Part shown: piece after piece, positions 51,171-61,075 of the stretch
How positions within the stretch are numbered: position 1 is the first letter of the stretch
How the letters are laid out: the number at the start of each line of letters is the position of its first letter
Source: Oscillospiraceae bacterium
GTDB lineage: Bacteria > Bacillota > Clostridia > Oscillospirales > Ruminococcaceae
Direction of reading: 5' to 3'
DNA: 64,000 nucleotides
Assembly: GCA_028720105.1 (NCBI GenBank)
Contig: JAQYLI010000040.1
Span: 124,001 to 188,000, forward strand
The notes under the pieces: model-generated
Told to the model about the DNA's origin: nothing
Seen by the model: only the letters and a program-made list of their open reading frames with translations
Database searches by the model: none
Position numbers and translations under genes: made by a program

Positions 51171-51334
51171 GTTGTATCTCCTTGTTTGTATATTGTTGAT
51201 ATTTTGTCAATAATTTCTTCTTGTAATGTTTTTATGAAATTGGTATAATATGTTATAAATAATTTTATTAAAATTTTGCATAGATTTGTGAAACGTAAAC
51301 TTTACGTATTGCAGAGCTTAAAAGGAGACCGTTT

Positions 51335-51574
51335 ATGAGATCATCCGCTATAACAAGACAGCTTGACGCCCTCGGAAGAGTGGTTATCCCCATTGAAATG
51401 AGAAGAAAACTTAATATCGGCAGCAGAGATCACGTGGAGATCTGCGCCGAGGACGACAGCATAATCATCAAAAAGGCAGGAGAAAGCTGCGTATTCTGCG
51501 GCAGCACAGAAAATCTCCTCATCTTCAGGGAAAAACGCGTCTGCAGCGATTGTCTTGCTCAGCTGAAGCAGTGA
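51335..51574 (+). CDS. AbrB/SpoVT-family transition-state regulator
   Basis: TRQLDALGRVVIPIEMRRKLNI plus C-terminal CxxC pairs. Confidence 0.92.
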   Translation: MRSSAITRQLDALGRVVIPIEMRRKLNIGSRDHVEICAEDDSIIIKKAGESCVFCGSTENLLIFREKRVCSDCLAQLKQ

Positions 51575-51646
51575 CTTGATAAATAAATATGCACAGACAA
51601 GCTGTAATATGCGACTTGTCAATATGTCCGAAAGGAGGAAGTCTGT

Positions 51647-52741
51647 CTGGTTTACCTGAGAACCAATGAGCTTGTGCCGGGAATGTGTATGGCAAGAGAG
51701 ATAACCTTTTTTGACGCTTCGGCAGGAGCGGTGGTAACTCTCAAGGCAGGAACAAAGCTTACCGATATGAACATTACCCAGATGTCTATGAGCCGGGTAG
51801 TGGCAGGAGCTTTCATCGACAGCCGAAACAGCGAAGCAAGGGTGATCTCCTCCATTAACAGCCAGATAAAGGAGAATGCCATCAGCAATATCCACAGTCT
51901 GGCGGATAATTTTATGGACAGCAGCAAGGGCGTTACCCAGAGCGATATCGACGCCATCGGCGACACCACCGAGCAGCTTATAGACGAGCTTGCCTCCAAA
52001 AAGGATATCCTTATAAACATCGCCGACATAAAGATGTATGACGATTATACCTATCATCACAGTCTGAGCGTGGCAATTATGGCTATAGCTATCGGGCTGG
52101 AAATGGGCTATGACCGCAGAAAGCTTGACGAGCTGGGAGTTGCGGGACTTCTTCACGATATCGGCAAGGTCTCTGTTCCTATCGAGATAATAAACAAAAA
52201 GGGCAGGCTCACCGACGAGGAATATAACGTTGTAAGACTGCACCCGATTTATGCTGCGGAGCATCTTAAAGCAAGAAAGCTTGTTTCCGATGACTGCTGC
52301 AAGGGCATTATCGGTCATCATGAGAGATGGGACGGCTCGGGCTATCCTATGAAGCTCAAAGGCGAGGAGATACACGAATATGCGCGCATTTTAGCGGTAG
52401 CTGACGTTTATGACGCCCTTACCTCCAACCGCCCCTACCGTATCCCTGCGCCTCCCAACGAAGCCATAGAGTTTATTATGGGCGGAATGTACAGCCATTT
52501 TGACGAAAATGTAGTCAAGGCATTCCTCAGAAAGGTGGCGCCATTCCCCACAGGCTCAAGGGTCAAGCTTTCAAACGGGGAGACTGCAACGGTTATGAAA
52601 AATAACAACGACCAGCCCCTTCGTCCCCTTGTAGTAACCGAAAGCGGCACCGAATACGACCTGGGCGATTACAGAAAAAATATGAACATCGTGATAACGG
52701 GGCTCTGCGACGAGGAAACTGCAAGGCTCATTCACGGCTGA
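51647..52741 (+). CDS. HD-GYP domain protein (putative c-di-GMP phosphodiesterase)
   Basis: GLLHDIGKVSVP, HHERWDGSGYP, LAVADVYDALTSNRPYR; likely CTG start at 51647 with AAAGGAGG RBS (the track starts at GTG 51674). Confidence 0.88.
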   Translation: MVYLRTNELVPGMCMAREITFFDASAGAVVTLKAGTKLTDMNITQMSMSRVVAGAFIDSRNSEARVISSINSQIKENAISNIHSLADNFMDSSKGVTQSDIDAIGDTTEQLIDELASKKDILINIADIKMYDDYTYHHSLSVAIMAIAIGLEMGYDRRKLDELGVAGLLHDIGKVSVPIEIINKKGRLTDEEYNVVRLHPIYAAEHLKARKLVSDDCCKGIIGHHERWDGSGYPMKLKGEEIHEYARILAVADVYDALTSNRPYRIPAPPNEAIEFIMGGMYSHFDENVVKAFLRKVAPFPTGSRVKLSNGETATVMKNNNDQPLRPLVVTESGTEYDLGDYRKNMNIVITGLCDEETARLIHG

Positions 52742-52823
52742 TATACAAATCAAAGAGTCTCTCACGTCATTTGGCACGGAGAGACTCTTTTATTTTTTGC
52801 CGCATTAAATTACAAAATTATCC

Positions 52824-52852
52824 TTGACTTTTATTTGCTGTAGTGATATAAT
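52824..52852 (+). promoter_or_regulatory. serCA promoter TTGACT-N17-TATAAT
   Basis: Consensus elements upstream of serC. Confidence 0.75.
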
Positions 52853-52935
52853 AGTGATTAGTATCGGTTACTATAATTTGTGCTTCTCTGATAACGGGAG
52901 AAACACCGCTTTTTGATAGAAAGGAAGATATTACT

Positions 52936-54015
52936 ATGTCAAGAGTTTACAATTTCTCGGCAGGTCCCGCAATGCTGCCCGAAAAGGTTCTTGAGACCGC
53001 AGCTGCGGAGATGCTCGATTATAAGGGCACAGGCGAGTCAGTAATGGAGATGTCCCACCGTTCCAAGGAGTACCAGGCAATTATCGACGAGGCCGAGGCT
53101 CTCCTGAGAGAGATTATGTCCATTCCCGATAATTACAAGGTGCTTTTCCTCCAGGGCGGCGCTTCCACACAGTTTGCTATGATACCCCTTAACCTTATGA
53201 CAGGCAGCGGCAAGGCTGACTTCGTTATCACAGGTCAGTGGGCAAACAAGGCATATCAGGAGGCTTCACGCTACGGCGACGCAAAGGCTGTTGCTTCCTC
53301 CAAGGATAAGACCTTCTCCTACATTCCCGAGATCGACAAGAACGAGTGCAGAGCAGACGCAGATTATTTCCACATCTGCCTTAACAACACCATTTACGGC
53401 ACAAAGTGGGCTGAGCTTCCCGAGGTAAGCGTTCCTCTGGTTGCGGATATGTCCTCCTGCATTCTTTCCGAACCTGTTGACGTAACCAAGTTTGCTATGA
53501 TATACGCAGGCGCACAGAAGAATATGGGTCCTGCAGGTCTTACCGTTGTCATTATCCGCGATGATATGATAGGCCACGCAAAGGATATCACTCCTACAAT
53601 GCTCAACTATCAGACCCACGCAGACAACGGCTCTATGTACAACACTCCTCCTACATATTCCATTTACATCTTAAAGCTTGTTCTCGAGTGGGTAAAGGAA
53701 ATGGGCGGTCTTGAGGCTATGAAGGCTCACAACGAGAAGAAGGCAGCTATCATTTATGATTTCCTTGATAACTCTAAGCTGTTCAAGGCTACCGTTCAGG
53801 GCAAGGATCGTTCTCTTATGAATATCCCCTTCGTAACAGGCAACGAGGAGCTTGACGCCAAGTTCGTTTCCGAGGCTAAGAAGGCAGGCTTTATCAACCT
53901 CAAGGGTCACAGAAGCGTTGGCGGTATGAGAGCTTCCGTTTATAATGCAATGCCTATGGAGGGCTGCGAGAAGCTTGTAGCATTTATGAAGAAATTTGAA
54001 GAGGAAAATTCATGA
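52936..54015 (+). CDS. serC: Phosphoserine aminotransferase
   Basis: YNFSAGPAMLPEKVL, YAGAQKNMGPAGLTVVI. Confidence 0.96.
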   Translation: MSRVYNFSAGPAMLPEKVLETAAAEMLDYKGTGESVMEMSHRSKEYQAIIDEAEALLREIMSIPDNYKVLFLQGGASTQFAMIPLNLMTGSGKADFVITGQWANKAYQEASRYGDAKAVASSKDKTFSYIPEIDKNECRADADYFHICLNNTIYGTKWAELPEVSVPLVADMSSCILSEPVDVTKFAMIYAGAQKNMGPAGLTVVIIRDDMIGHAKDITPTMLNYQTHADNGSMYNTPPTYSIYILKLVLEWVKEMGGLEAMKAHNEKKAAIIYDFLDNSKLFKATVQGKDRSLMNIPFVTGNEELDAKFVSEAKKAGFINLKGHRSVGGMRASVYNAMPMEGCEKLVAFMKKFEEENS

Positions 54016-54051
54016 TAATTTTCCGCATTTGTCACGAAAGGATAGACTGCA

Positions 54052-55215
54052 ATGATAAACGTTCTTACTTTAAATAAAATCGCTGCCTGCGGAACAGACG
54101 CCTTCGACAAGGCAAAGTATACCGTTTCCGACAGCGTTTCCGAGCCTGATGCAATAATGGTCCGCTCTGCGGCTATGCACGAGATGGAATTTAGTAAAAA
54201 TCTTCTCGCTATCGCAAGAGCAGGCGCAGGCGTAAACAACATTCCCGTTGACCGCTGTGCAGAAGAGGGTATCGTTGTATTCAACACCCCCGGAGCAAAC
54301 GCAAACGCTGTTAAGGAGCTTGTTATCGCAGGTCTCCTTATGAGCTCAAGAAAGATAACCGAGGCTGTAAGCTGGGCTGCTTCTCTCAAGGGCAACGGCG
54401 CAGAGGTCGGCAAGATGGTTGAAAAGGGCAAGGCAAATTTTGCAGGCCCCGAGATAAGCGGCAAGACCCTCGGTATCATCGGAATGGGCGCTATCGGCGT
54501 TCTGGTGGGCAATGCGGCAATGGCTCTGGGCATGAAGGTAATCGGCTACGACCCTTACCTTTCCGTTAAGGCTGCTCTTTCTATAAACCCCGGCATAAAG
54601 ATCGTTACCGATATCAAGGAGCTTTACGCTGCTTCCGATTACATCACCATTCACGTTCCCTACAATCCCGAGACAAAGGGCACTATCAATAACGACACTA
54701 TTGCTCTTATGAAGGACGGCGTGAGAATTCTCAACTTTGCAAGAGGAGAACTTGTTGACTCCGACGCCATCATTTCCGCGCTTGAAAGCGGCAAGGTGGC
54801 TTCCTACATTGTTGACTTCCCCTCCGACGAGATCATCGGCGTTAAGAATGCTATCTGCGTACCTCACCTTGGCGCTTCCACACCCGAGTCCGAGGATAAC
54901 TGCGCTGTTATGGCTGCAAATGAGCTTATCGACTTTATCGAGAACGGCAACATCAGAAATTCCGTTAACTTCCCCAACGCTGAGATGAACGCCGTTGGCA
55001 CAAAGATAATGGTTCTCCACAGAAACGTTCCCGCAGTTATCTCCGAGATAACCGCAGTTCTTGGCAACGCTTCCATCAACATCGAAAATATGATGAGCCC
55101 CTCCAAGAAGAATTATGCCTGCACTCTGATAGACGCTATGGGCGATATCACCGACGATATCGTTTCAAAGCTCTCCGCAGTTGAGAATGTAATCAGAGTA
55201 AGAGTTATAAAGTAA
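54052..55215 (+). CDS. serA: D-3-phosphoglycerate dehydrogenase with ACT domain
   Basis: LGIIGMGAIGVLVGNAAM, NFARGELVDSDAI, C-terminal ACT. Confidence 0.95.
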   Translation: MINVLTLNKIAACGTDAFDKAKYTVSDSVSEPDAIMVRSAAMHEMEFSKNLLAIARAGAGVNNIPVDRCAEEGIVVFNTPGANANAVKELVIAGLLMSSRKITEAVSWAASLKGNGAEVGKMVEKGKANFAGPEISGKTLGIIGMGAIGVLVGNAAMALGMKVIGYDPYLSVKAALSINPGIKIVTDIKELYAASDYITIHVPYNPETKGTINNDTIALMKDGVRILNFARGELVDSDAIISALESGKVASYIVDFPSDEIIGVKNAICVPHLGASTPESEDNCAVMAANELIDFIENGNIRNSVNFPNAEMNAVGTKIMVLHRNVPAVISEITAVLGNASINIENMMSPSKKNYACTLIDAMGDITDDIVSKLSAVENVIRVRVIK

Positions 55216-55239
55216 GCTGTATCGAAAGGCGGACTGTTT

Positions 55240-55608
55240 ATGAAAAGCGAAGAAGTTTTCAGTTCAAGTGACAAAAGTGAAAACTTAGCTCTGGGTGCCC
55301 TTATAGCTGCGCTGCCGTTTCTGTTCTTTCTCCCCTATGTGATGAAGGATAAGAGATATTCGCCTTACTGTATGTTCAGAGCAAATCAGTCTCTTATCAC
55401 ATTTATCATTATGGCTCTGCTGGGGCTTGCTTCAAAGATAATTGGTCTGGTGGGCTTTATCCCCGTTATCGGCGGGATTATCACAGGCGTTGCAGGCGTG
55501 GTGCTGGGAATAGCGGCAGGATTTTACTATATTGAAAATCTTATCTTTGCCATTCTCGGCAGCGGTAAACGAGTTCTGATATTCGGTGAGATAGAGATAC
55601 TTAAATAA
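55240..55608 (+). CDS. DUF4870-like membrane protein
   Basis: 122 aa, paired TM helices, layout typical of the family. Confidence 0.6.
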   Translation: MKSEEVFSSSDKSENLALGALIAALPFLFFLPYVMKDKRYSPYCMFRANQSLITFIIMALLGLASKIIGLVGFIPVIGGIITGVAGVVLGIAAGFYYIENLIFAILGSGKRVLIFGEIEILK

Positions 55609-55620
55609 TTTATGTTCAAA

Positions 55621-55652
55621 AACGGCTTGTATCGCATTTGATACAAGCCGTT
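55621..55652. terminator. Hairpin AACGGCTTGTATC-GCATTT-GATACAAGCCGTT
   Basis: Perfect 13-bp stem between convergent genes. Confidence 0.8.
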
Positions 55653-55655
55653 TCT

Positions 55656-56264
55656 TCATTCCTCGGAAATTATCTGCATAATTTCCGTATAATTTTTCTC
55701 ATAGCTTTCAAATCGCACAGCATTAAGCCCCACGCTTTCCGCCCCTTCCACATTCGCCGCAAGATCGTCAATGAAAAGACATTCCGAGGGCACAAGACCG
55801 TATTTGTCGCACAGCCTGCGGTAAATTTTCGGGTCGGGCTTTGTAAGCTTCTCCTCGCAGGAGAAAACGCCGCCGTCCATATGCTCCCTGAATGACAGCG
55901 CCTCGGGGCATACGTCCATAAGGTAGTAGGAGTAGTTTGAAAGATAGTAGACATTAAGCCCCTTTGCTTTAAGCTCCTTTATCCAGGGAATGGCATAGGG
56001 CTGCTGAACGGGACATTCGCCCATTCTGTCAAAGGCAAGGCGAATTTGCTTTTCGTAGCCCTTGCCCGACTGCTCAAAGAGCCGGCACACTTCTTCTGCG
56101 CTGAGAACGCCCTTGTCAAGCTCGTTCCATATCTTCGGGTTATGCCAGGTAGCGGCAGTCACCGCCTTTTCCGTTTCCTCATCGTTAAATAATCTGTGGA
56201 CATATTCGTCCCAGTTGAAGGTTATAAGCACCATTCCGATGTCGAATATCACATTTTTTATCAA
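55656..56264 (-). CDS. HAD-superfamily hydrolase
   Basis: IFDIGMVLI, YYLSNYS, FIDDLAANVEGAE. Confidence 0.9.
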   Translation of the reverse strand: MIKNVIFDIGMVLITFNWDEYVHRLFNDEETEKAVTAATWHNPKIWNELDKGVLSAEEVCRLFEQSGKGYEKQIRLAFDRMGECPVQQPYAIPWIKELKAKGLNVYYLSNYSYYLMDVCPEALSFREHMDGGVFSCEEKLTKPDPKIYRRLCDKYGLVPSECLFIDDLAANVEGAESVGLNAVRFESYEKNYTEIMQIISEE

Positions 56265-56336
56265 AAATTTTCACCTCTTATAATTTCTCAGAAAAAATCC
56301 TCTGCCTTAAAAAGGAAGAGGATTTTTTGATTTGCT

Positions 56337-57257
56337 TTATTCCTCGGAAACTTCGTCCTCGGGGGTATTATCCTGTCCGGAAACGGGAACGGATACCGCA
56401 GGAGCGGGAGTCTGAGTCTTTGAAGTGCCGCTCTTTGTCTCCATTTCGCTGATAATCTGTGAAATGTCGATAAGCATAGAGCTGCTGTCGCCGCCTGCCA
56501 CCGCAGGGAGCTTGCCGTCCCACTTGTCTATGTATTCCATTGCTATCATCTGGGGAGTTATCTGCTCGGATTTAAGGCGATATGCCTCAGCCTCTGCCTG
56601 AGCCTGAGCAACGGTCTGCTCCGCCTCCACCTTGATCCTTTGGAGGTCCTGCTCCGCCTTGAGAGCATTCTGCTGAGCGGTCTGCTTGGCTTCGATTGCC
56701 GCATTGTACTCGGCAGTGAACTCAAAGGAGATGATATTGAATATCTCAAGCTCAAGACCGTAGCTGCTTATCTTTTCGTTAAGCAGATCCTTCATCTGGT
56801 CGCTTATTATCTGTCTTTCGGTAATGAGCTGCTCGGCGGTGTACTTTGCGGTAACTGCCTTCACGCATTCCTGTATCGCAGGATTGATGATAACATTCTC
56901 GTAGGACAGACCAACTTCCTTGTATATCTTAGCCGAAGCTTCGTTTCTCACACGGTAGTTGAGAGCAATGGTGCTGGACACCGTCTGCAGGTCCTTTGAA
57001 GCCGAGGAGCAGTCAACCTCCGCCTTTAAAACTCGGTTGTCGATCTGGATTATCTGCTGGATAAATGGTATCTTTACGTGAAGTCCCTCGGATAAAACAG
57101 CCTCGGAGACCTTTCCGAAGGTAAGCACAACTCCCGAATGACCTGCCTGAACGGAGGTAAAGGAATTGAGCGCAACGATAAGAACGGCAGCCGCAGCGAT
57201 AACTCCGCCGATTATTTTGCCTGTTTTTCTGCCGTTAACTACAACTGTTTCTGCCAT
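56337..57257 (-). CDS. Prohibitin / SPFH-family membrane protein
   Basis: VVLTFGKVSEAVLSEGLHVKIPFIQQI, long E/A/Q-rich helix. Confidence 0.9.
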   Translation of the reverse strand: MAETVVVNGRKTGKIIGGVIAAAAVLIVALNSFTSVQAGHSGVVLTFGKVSEAVLSEGLHVKIPFIQQIIQIDNRVLKAEVDCSSASKDLQTVSSTIALNYRVRNEASAKIYKEVGLSYENVIINPAIQECVKAVTAKYTAEQLITERQIISDQMKDLLNEKISSYGLELEIFNIISFEFTAEYNAAIEAKQTAQQNALKAEQDLQRIKVEAEQTVAQAQAEAEAYRLKSEQITPQMIAMEYIDKWDGKLPAVAGGDSSSMLIDISQIISEMETKSGTSKTQTPAPAVSVPVSGQDNTPEDEVSEE

Positions 57258-57292
57258 AATGGTATAAATACTCCTTTAAAATGTTATGTTTC

Positions 57293-57460
57293 TCAGAAAG
57301 GAAGCTCGTCTCTGTCGTTGATGTCAAAGCAGCGCTTTGCTTCCCTGCTGCCCAGTGCAAGCTGAACTATCATCAGTACCACATTCGCAATTGTAAGGCA
57401 GAATGTTACGATAAGAATAATTTCTCTTGCAATAGTAAGACCTTTGTTTGTTCTGTTCAT
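57293..57460 (-). CDS. 55-aa single-TM protein
   Basis: MNRTNKGLTIAREIILIVTFCLTIANVVLMIVQLALG...; GGAGG RBS at ideal spacing to ATG 57460. Confidence 0.7.
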   Translation of the reverse strand: MNRTNKGLTIAREIILIVTFCLTIANVVLMIVQLALGSREAKRCFDINDRDELPF

Positions 57461-57480
57461 AGTAATTACCTCCAAAAAAA

Positions 57481-58347
57481 TTATTTATCTTCAAGCTGCT
57501 TTAAAGCGCGCATTTCGTCCTTGTCCATACGTATCCTGCCGTCCTTGATAACGGTGACCTCGTCCTTGCTCAGAAGCACCGCAGGGTCGTCGGATTTTTC
57601 GGGCTTGACCTTTAACATTCCCGTCAGGAGATTTACCTCCTCCACATAGCCCTTGAATTCGGGAGCCTTTACATATGCCCCCACCTTGGGAGTGGTATTG
57701 AATGCCTCCTCGTAGAAATCCTGCTCGTATTTCAGACAGCACATAAGCCTGCCGCAGGTGCCCGAAATTTTTGTGGGATTAAGGGACAAGCCCTGCTCCT
57801 TTGCCATTTTGATGGAAACGGGCTGGAACTCTCCGAGGAATGTCTTGCAGCAGAATGGTCTGCCGCATACGCCAAGACCGCCCAACATTTTCGCCTCGTC
57901 TCTCACGCCTATCTGTCTCAGCTCTATCCTTGTGCGGAAAACCGCCGCCAGGTCTTTTACAAGCTCTCTGAAATCCACACGGTTTTCAGCGGTGAAATAG
58001 AAAAGAAGCTTGTTGTTGTCAAAGGTACATTCCACGTCTACCAGCTTCATATCAAGCTTGTGGGCGGCTATCTTTTCCTGACAGATACGTGCGGCATTGG
58101 CTTCCTTGACCTTGTTCTGCTCCACTATTTTCAGATCACGTTCGGTGGCTTGGCGTATTATGGGCTTTAAGGGCGGAACTATCTTGTCGTCCTCCACCAT
58201 TCTGCAGCCCATTACCACACTGCCGCATTCCACGCCCCGGGCAGTTTCAACAATCACCTTGTCGCCTGCCTCAAGCTTTGCGCCGCTCGGGGAGAAGTAG
58301 TACATCTTCCCCGATTCCTTAAATCTAACTCCGATTATCTCAGTCAT
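57481..58347 (-). CDS. ricT: PSP1-domain protein RicT/YaaT
   Basis: CGRPFCCKTFLGEFQPVSIKMAKEQGLSLNPTKISGTCGRLMCCLKYE. Confidence 0.93.
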   Translation of the reverse strand: MTEIIGVRFKESGKMYYFSPSGAKLEAGDKVIVETARGVECGSVVMGCRMVEDDKIVPPLKPIIRQATERDLKIVEQNKVKEANAARICQEKIAAHKLDMKLVDVECTFDNNKLLFYFTAENRVDFRELVKDLAAVFRTRIELRQIGVRDEAKMLGGLGVCGRPFCCKTFLGEFQPVSIKMAKEQGLSLNPTKISGTCGRLMCCLKYEQDFYEEAFNTTPKVGAYVKAPEFKGYVEEVNLLTGMLKVKPEKSDDPAVLLSKDEVTVIKDGRIRMDKDEMRALKQLEDK

Positions 58348-58374
58348 TATATTTACATTTTCCCTTTCAAAAAA

Positions 58375-59340
58375 TCATCTGCACAGCTTTCCCGCCAGAA
58401 CCGCCGCAGCGCCCTGGGCGTTGCAGTTTCTGGTGCATCTGTAGGAGGCTTCGCAGACAGCGTCGTACATTGCCAGTATCCGTCCCGTTGAAAAACGCTC
58501 CGCCAGCTTTCTTGAGGAAGCTTCGGTGCAGCTTACAGTCTCATTGCTCCCGTTTCTGAGCACAGCACCGTCTCTTATGGAGCGGGCGAGCATTTCAAGC
58601 GTACAGCGCATTTCCTCTCTTTTCGAGGATATGCCACCGAGAATTGCCGCAAGACTGTATTCATCACGGGAAACAATGGCTTCCATAGCCTTTTTCACCG
58701 CTTCAGCCGATTTGATAAGGTCGGCATTGCCTTCCAGAAAATCAATGCACTGCCCGATGTTGCCGCCGAAGGAGTCCACAGCCCTTGCTATATCCTCCTC
58801 GGAATATTTTCCCCTGTCCCTCAGTGCTTCTTTGCAGCTTTCCCTGTCCGCCTCGTGAAGCTCTATGGTCATAGAACGGGAGATAAGGGTGGTAAGAAAG
58901 CTGCTTTTGTTTGCCGAGGTGAATATAAAATATGCGGCGTCGGGAGGATCCTCGGTGATTTTCAGCAGTGCGTCCTGACAGGAGTCCTGCCAGCCCTCAC
59001 AGTCGGTGAGCAGATACACCTTCCGCTCGCAGTCATTGGGGGAGATATAGCTGTCGGCAACCACCTTGTCACGGATATCGTCAACCGAGTAGTTCACCTT
59101 TCCGCTTTCACGAGTGACCTCTATAAAATCGGGGTGCTGACCTCTCAGTACCCGGCTGCACTGCCTGCACTCGCCGCAGGCATTCCGGTTCTCGCAGAGA
59201 AGCTGCATTGCAATGTACCGTGCAAAGGTCTTTTTTCCCACGCCCTTTTCCCCTGTGAGTATGTAGGAATGTACAAATCTTCCCGACCTGCTCATAGCTT
59301 CAATGGGGCGCAGGGCGTTTTCCTTTGAATACAGCTTCAT
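58375..59340 (-). CDS. holB: DNA polymerase III subunit delta'
   Basis: GEKGVGKKTFARYIA, CGECRQCSRVLRGQHPD. Confidence 0.92.
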   Translation of the reverse strand: MKLYSKENALRPIEAMSRSGRFVHSYILTGEKGVGKKTFARYIAMQLLCENRNACGECRQCSRVLRGQHPDFIEVTRESGKVNYSVDDIRDKVVADSYISPNDCERKVYLLTDCEGWQDSCQDALLKITEDPPDAAYFIFTSANKSSFLTTLISRSMTIELHEADRESCKEALRDRGKYSEEDIARAVDSFGGNIGQCIDFLEGNADLIKSAEAVKKAMEAIVSRDEYSLAAILGGISSKREEMRCTLEMLARSIRDGAVLRNGSNETVSCTEASSRKLAERFSTGRILAMYDAVCEASYRCTRNCNAQGAAAVLAGKLCR

Positions 59341-59663
59341 CACAGCTTTTCAAACCGCTCGATATCCGTAACGAATACCGTTGCGCCGCCAACGGTGACC
59401 TCAATGGGGAAGGAGCCTGTGGTGTCCGACCTGCCCGAAGCCGCCGAGGGAATGAACTGCTTTCTCTTTCGGGAACATTCTCTTATAACGTCGATAGCCT
59501 CGTCCACTCTCTGTTCCTCTACGCATATCATAAAGGTGGTGTTTCCCGCCATAAGGAAGCCGCCTGTGGAGGCAAGCTTTGTTGCGGAAAAGCCCTTTTT
59601 GGTGAGCTCGGTGGAAACAGCGTGGCTGTCGTCGTTGTTGATAACGGCATATATCAGCTTCAT
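59340..59663 (-). CDS. darA: Cyclic-di-AMP receptor (PstA/DarA)
   Basis: MKLIYAVINNDDSHAVSTELTKKGFSATKLASTGGFLMAGNTT. Confidence 0.94.
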   Translation of the reverse strand: MKLIYAVINNDDSHAVSTELTKKGFSATKLASTGGFLMAGNTTFMICVEEQRVDEAIDVIRECSRKRKQFIPSAASGRSDTTGSFPIEVTVGGATVFVTDIERFEKL

Positions 59664-59714
59664 AATATCATATCCTTAAAATGTGATAATAATGCGGCAC
59701 ACATTACCGCAATT

Positions 59715-61046
59715 TTATTTTACCACATTTACGTGAAAAATGCTATAGTTTTTCAAAATATTTATAATTTCCTCCGAAAAAATTTCTCCACCTGTCACCG
59801 CCGCAATTCCCGGAGGACAGCAAGAAACTGCCGAGGAGCAAATTCTCCCCCCAGCTTTTTCCACAGGGATATATTCACGTGGGGACATTGCCGCCTCTCT
59901 TATGCTCATAGCCCTTTCAAGGGGAGCAAGCCCGGAAAAGTCGGGGAGCGGCACTCTTATTCTCGGCTGGGGAATAGAGGAAAATGCTCTGCCGATGGCG
60001 TTTATCTCGTAAACGTCAAGCCCCGTGAGCATAAGCACCACGTGGGTGTTGTCCGCATACTCGCACTCAATGTCCCACCCTCTCAGCACTTCTGCTAAGT
60101 CATATCCCGAATATCCCGATGGAGGAGCAAGAACAGTCAGCTTGCCGCACTCCCCATCTTCAATGTGCCAGTATGGAGACAGAAAGCTTCTGACATTTTC
60201 CGAGGCTTTTTTCATCTTGGAAAAATACTCCGCAGCTTCACTTTCCATAAACTCATTGCACATATCAAGGGAGCGGAGAATAAGATAAGAGGGGCTTGAT
60301 GAACCGAACATAGACATAATTTCCTTGGCATAGCCCTCGTATTTTTCCAAAGACGGGTCGTTTATATGCAGGTATGCGCCCCCCGTAAGCACAGGGAGCG
60401 TTTTGTGGGCTGAGTCGCAGCATATGTCTGCCCCGTGATACAAGGGGTGGAGAGGTTTTCCGTTTTCGGATATAAAGCGAAGATATGCCCCGTGAGCATT
60501 GTCGACTAAAAGCTTGCAGTTATGCGCTCTGCACACACGGGCAATGTCATCAAGGGGAGTGAGCCTGCCTAAGTAATCGGGAGTGGTTATGTATACGCAA
60601 GTGGGATCTCCCGCCTTTATTATGGCGGCTTCTATCATATCCGCAGTTATCTCTCCCGAAACGATGGAGCTTTCGTAACGAGGATAGACCCATTCCACCT
60701 CTGCGTCAAGCATAACGCAGGCATTTAAGAATGCCCTATGGCAATTCCTTGCGGCAACTACCTTACTTGAGGGGCTGCCCATAAGGCACATTGCAAGCAT
60801 TGTGTAAATGCAAAGCGTGGAGCCGCCTGCGCTGTAAAGGGTCTTGTATGAGCCGAATATTTCCGAGGCTTTTTTCTCGCTTTCCGCAATTATGCCGCCC
60901 GCCTCAAAAAGGCTGTCCGCACCCTTTATTTCGGTGATGTCAAGGGCATTATAAGGCTCTCCCTTGCCCTTGTGCCCGGGCATATGGGCGCGAATGGTCT
61001 CTTTTTCGGCATAGCTGTCTGTAAATTCCTTTATGGGTAAATTCAT
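59715..61046 (-). CDS. PLP-dependent Orn/Lys/Arg decarboxylase-like protein (YaaO/SpeA type)
   Basis: IRAHMPGHKGKGEP, DNAHGAYLRF, DSAHKTLPVLTGGAYLH. Confidence 0.9.
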   Translation of the reverse strand: MNLPIKEFTDSYAEKETIRAHMPGHKGKGEPYNALDITEIKGADSLFEAGGIIAESEKKASEIFGSYKTLYSAGGSTLCIYTMLAMCLMGSPSSKVVAARNCHRAFLNACVMLDAEVEWVYPRYESSIVSGEITADMIEAAIIKAGDPTCVYITTPDYLGRLTPLDDIARVCRAHNCKLLVDNAHGAYLRFISENGKPLHPLYHGADICCDSAHKTLPVLTGGAYLHINDPSLEKYEGYAKEIMSMFGSSSPSYLILRSLDMCNEFMESEAAEYFSKMKKASENVRSFLSPYWHIEDGECGKLTVLAPPSGYSGYDLAEVLRGWDIECEYADNTHVVLMLTGLDVYEINAIGRAFSSIPQPRIRVPLPDFSGLAPLERAMSIREAAMSPREYIPVEKAGGRICSSAVSCCPPGIAAVTGGEIFSEEIINILKNYSIFHVNVVK

Positions 61047-61075
61047 TTGATATTTTCCTTTTCACATATATGATT

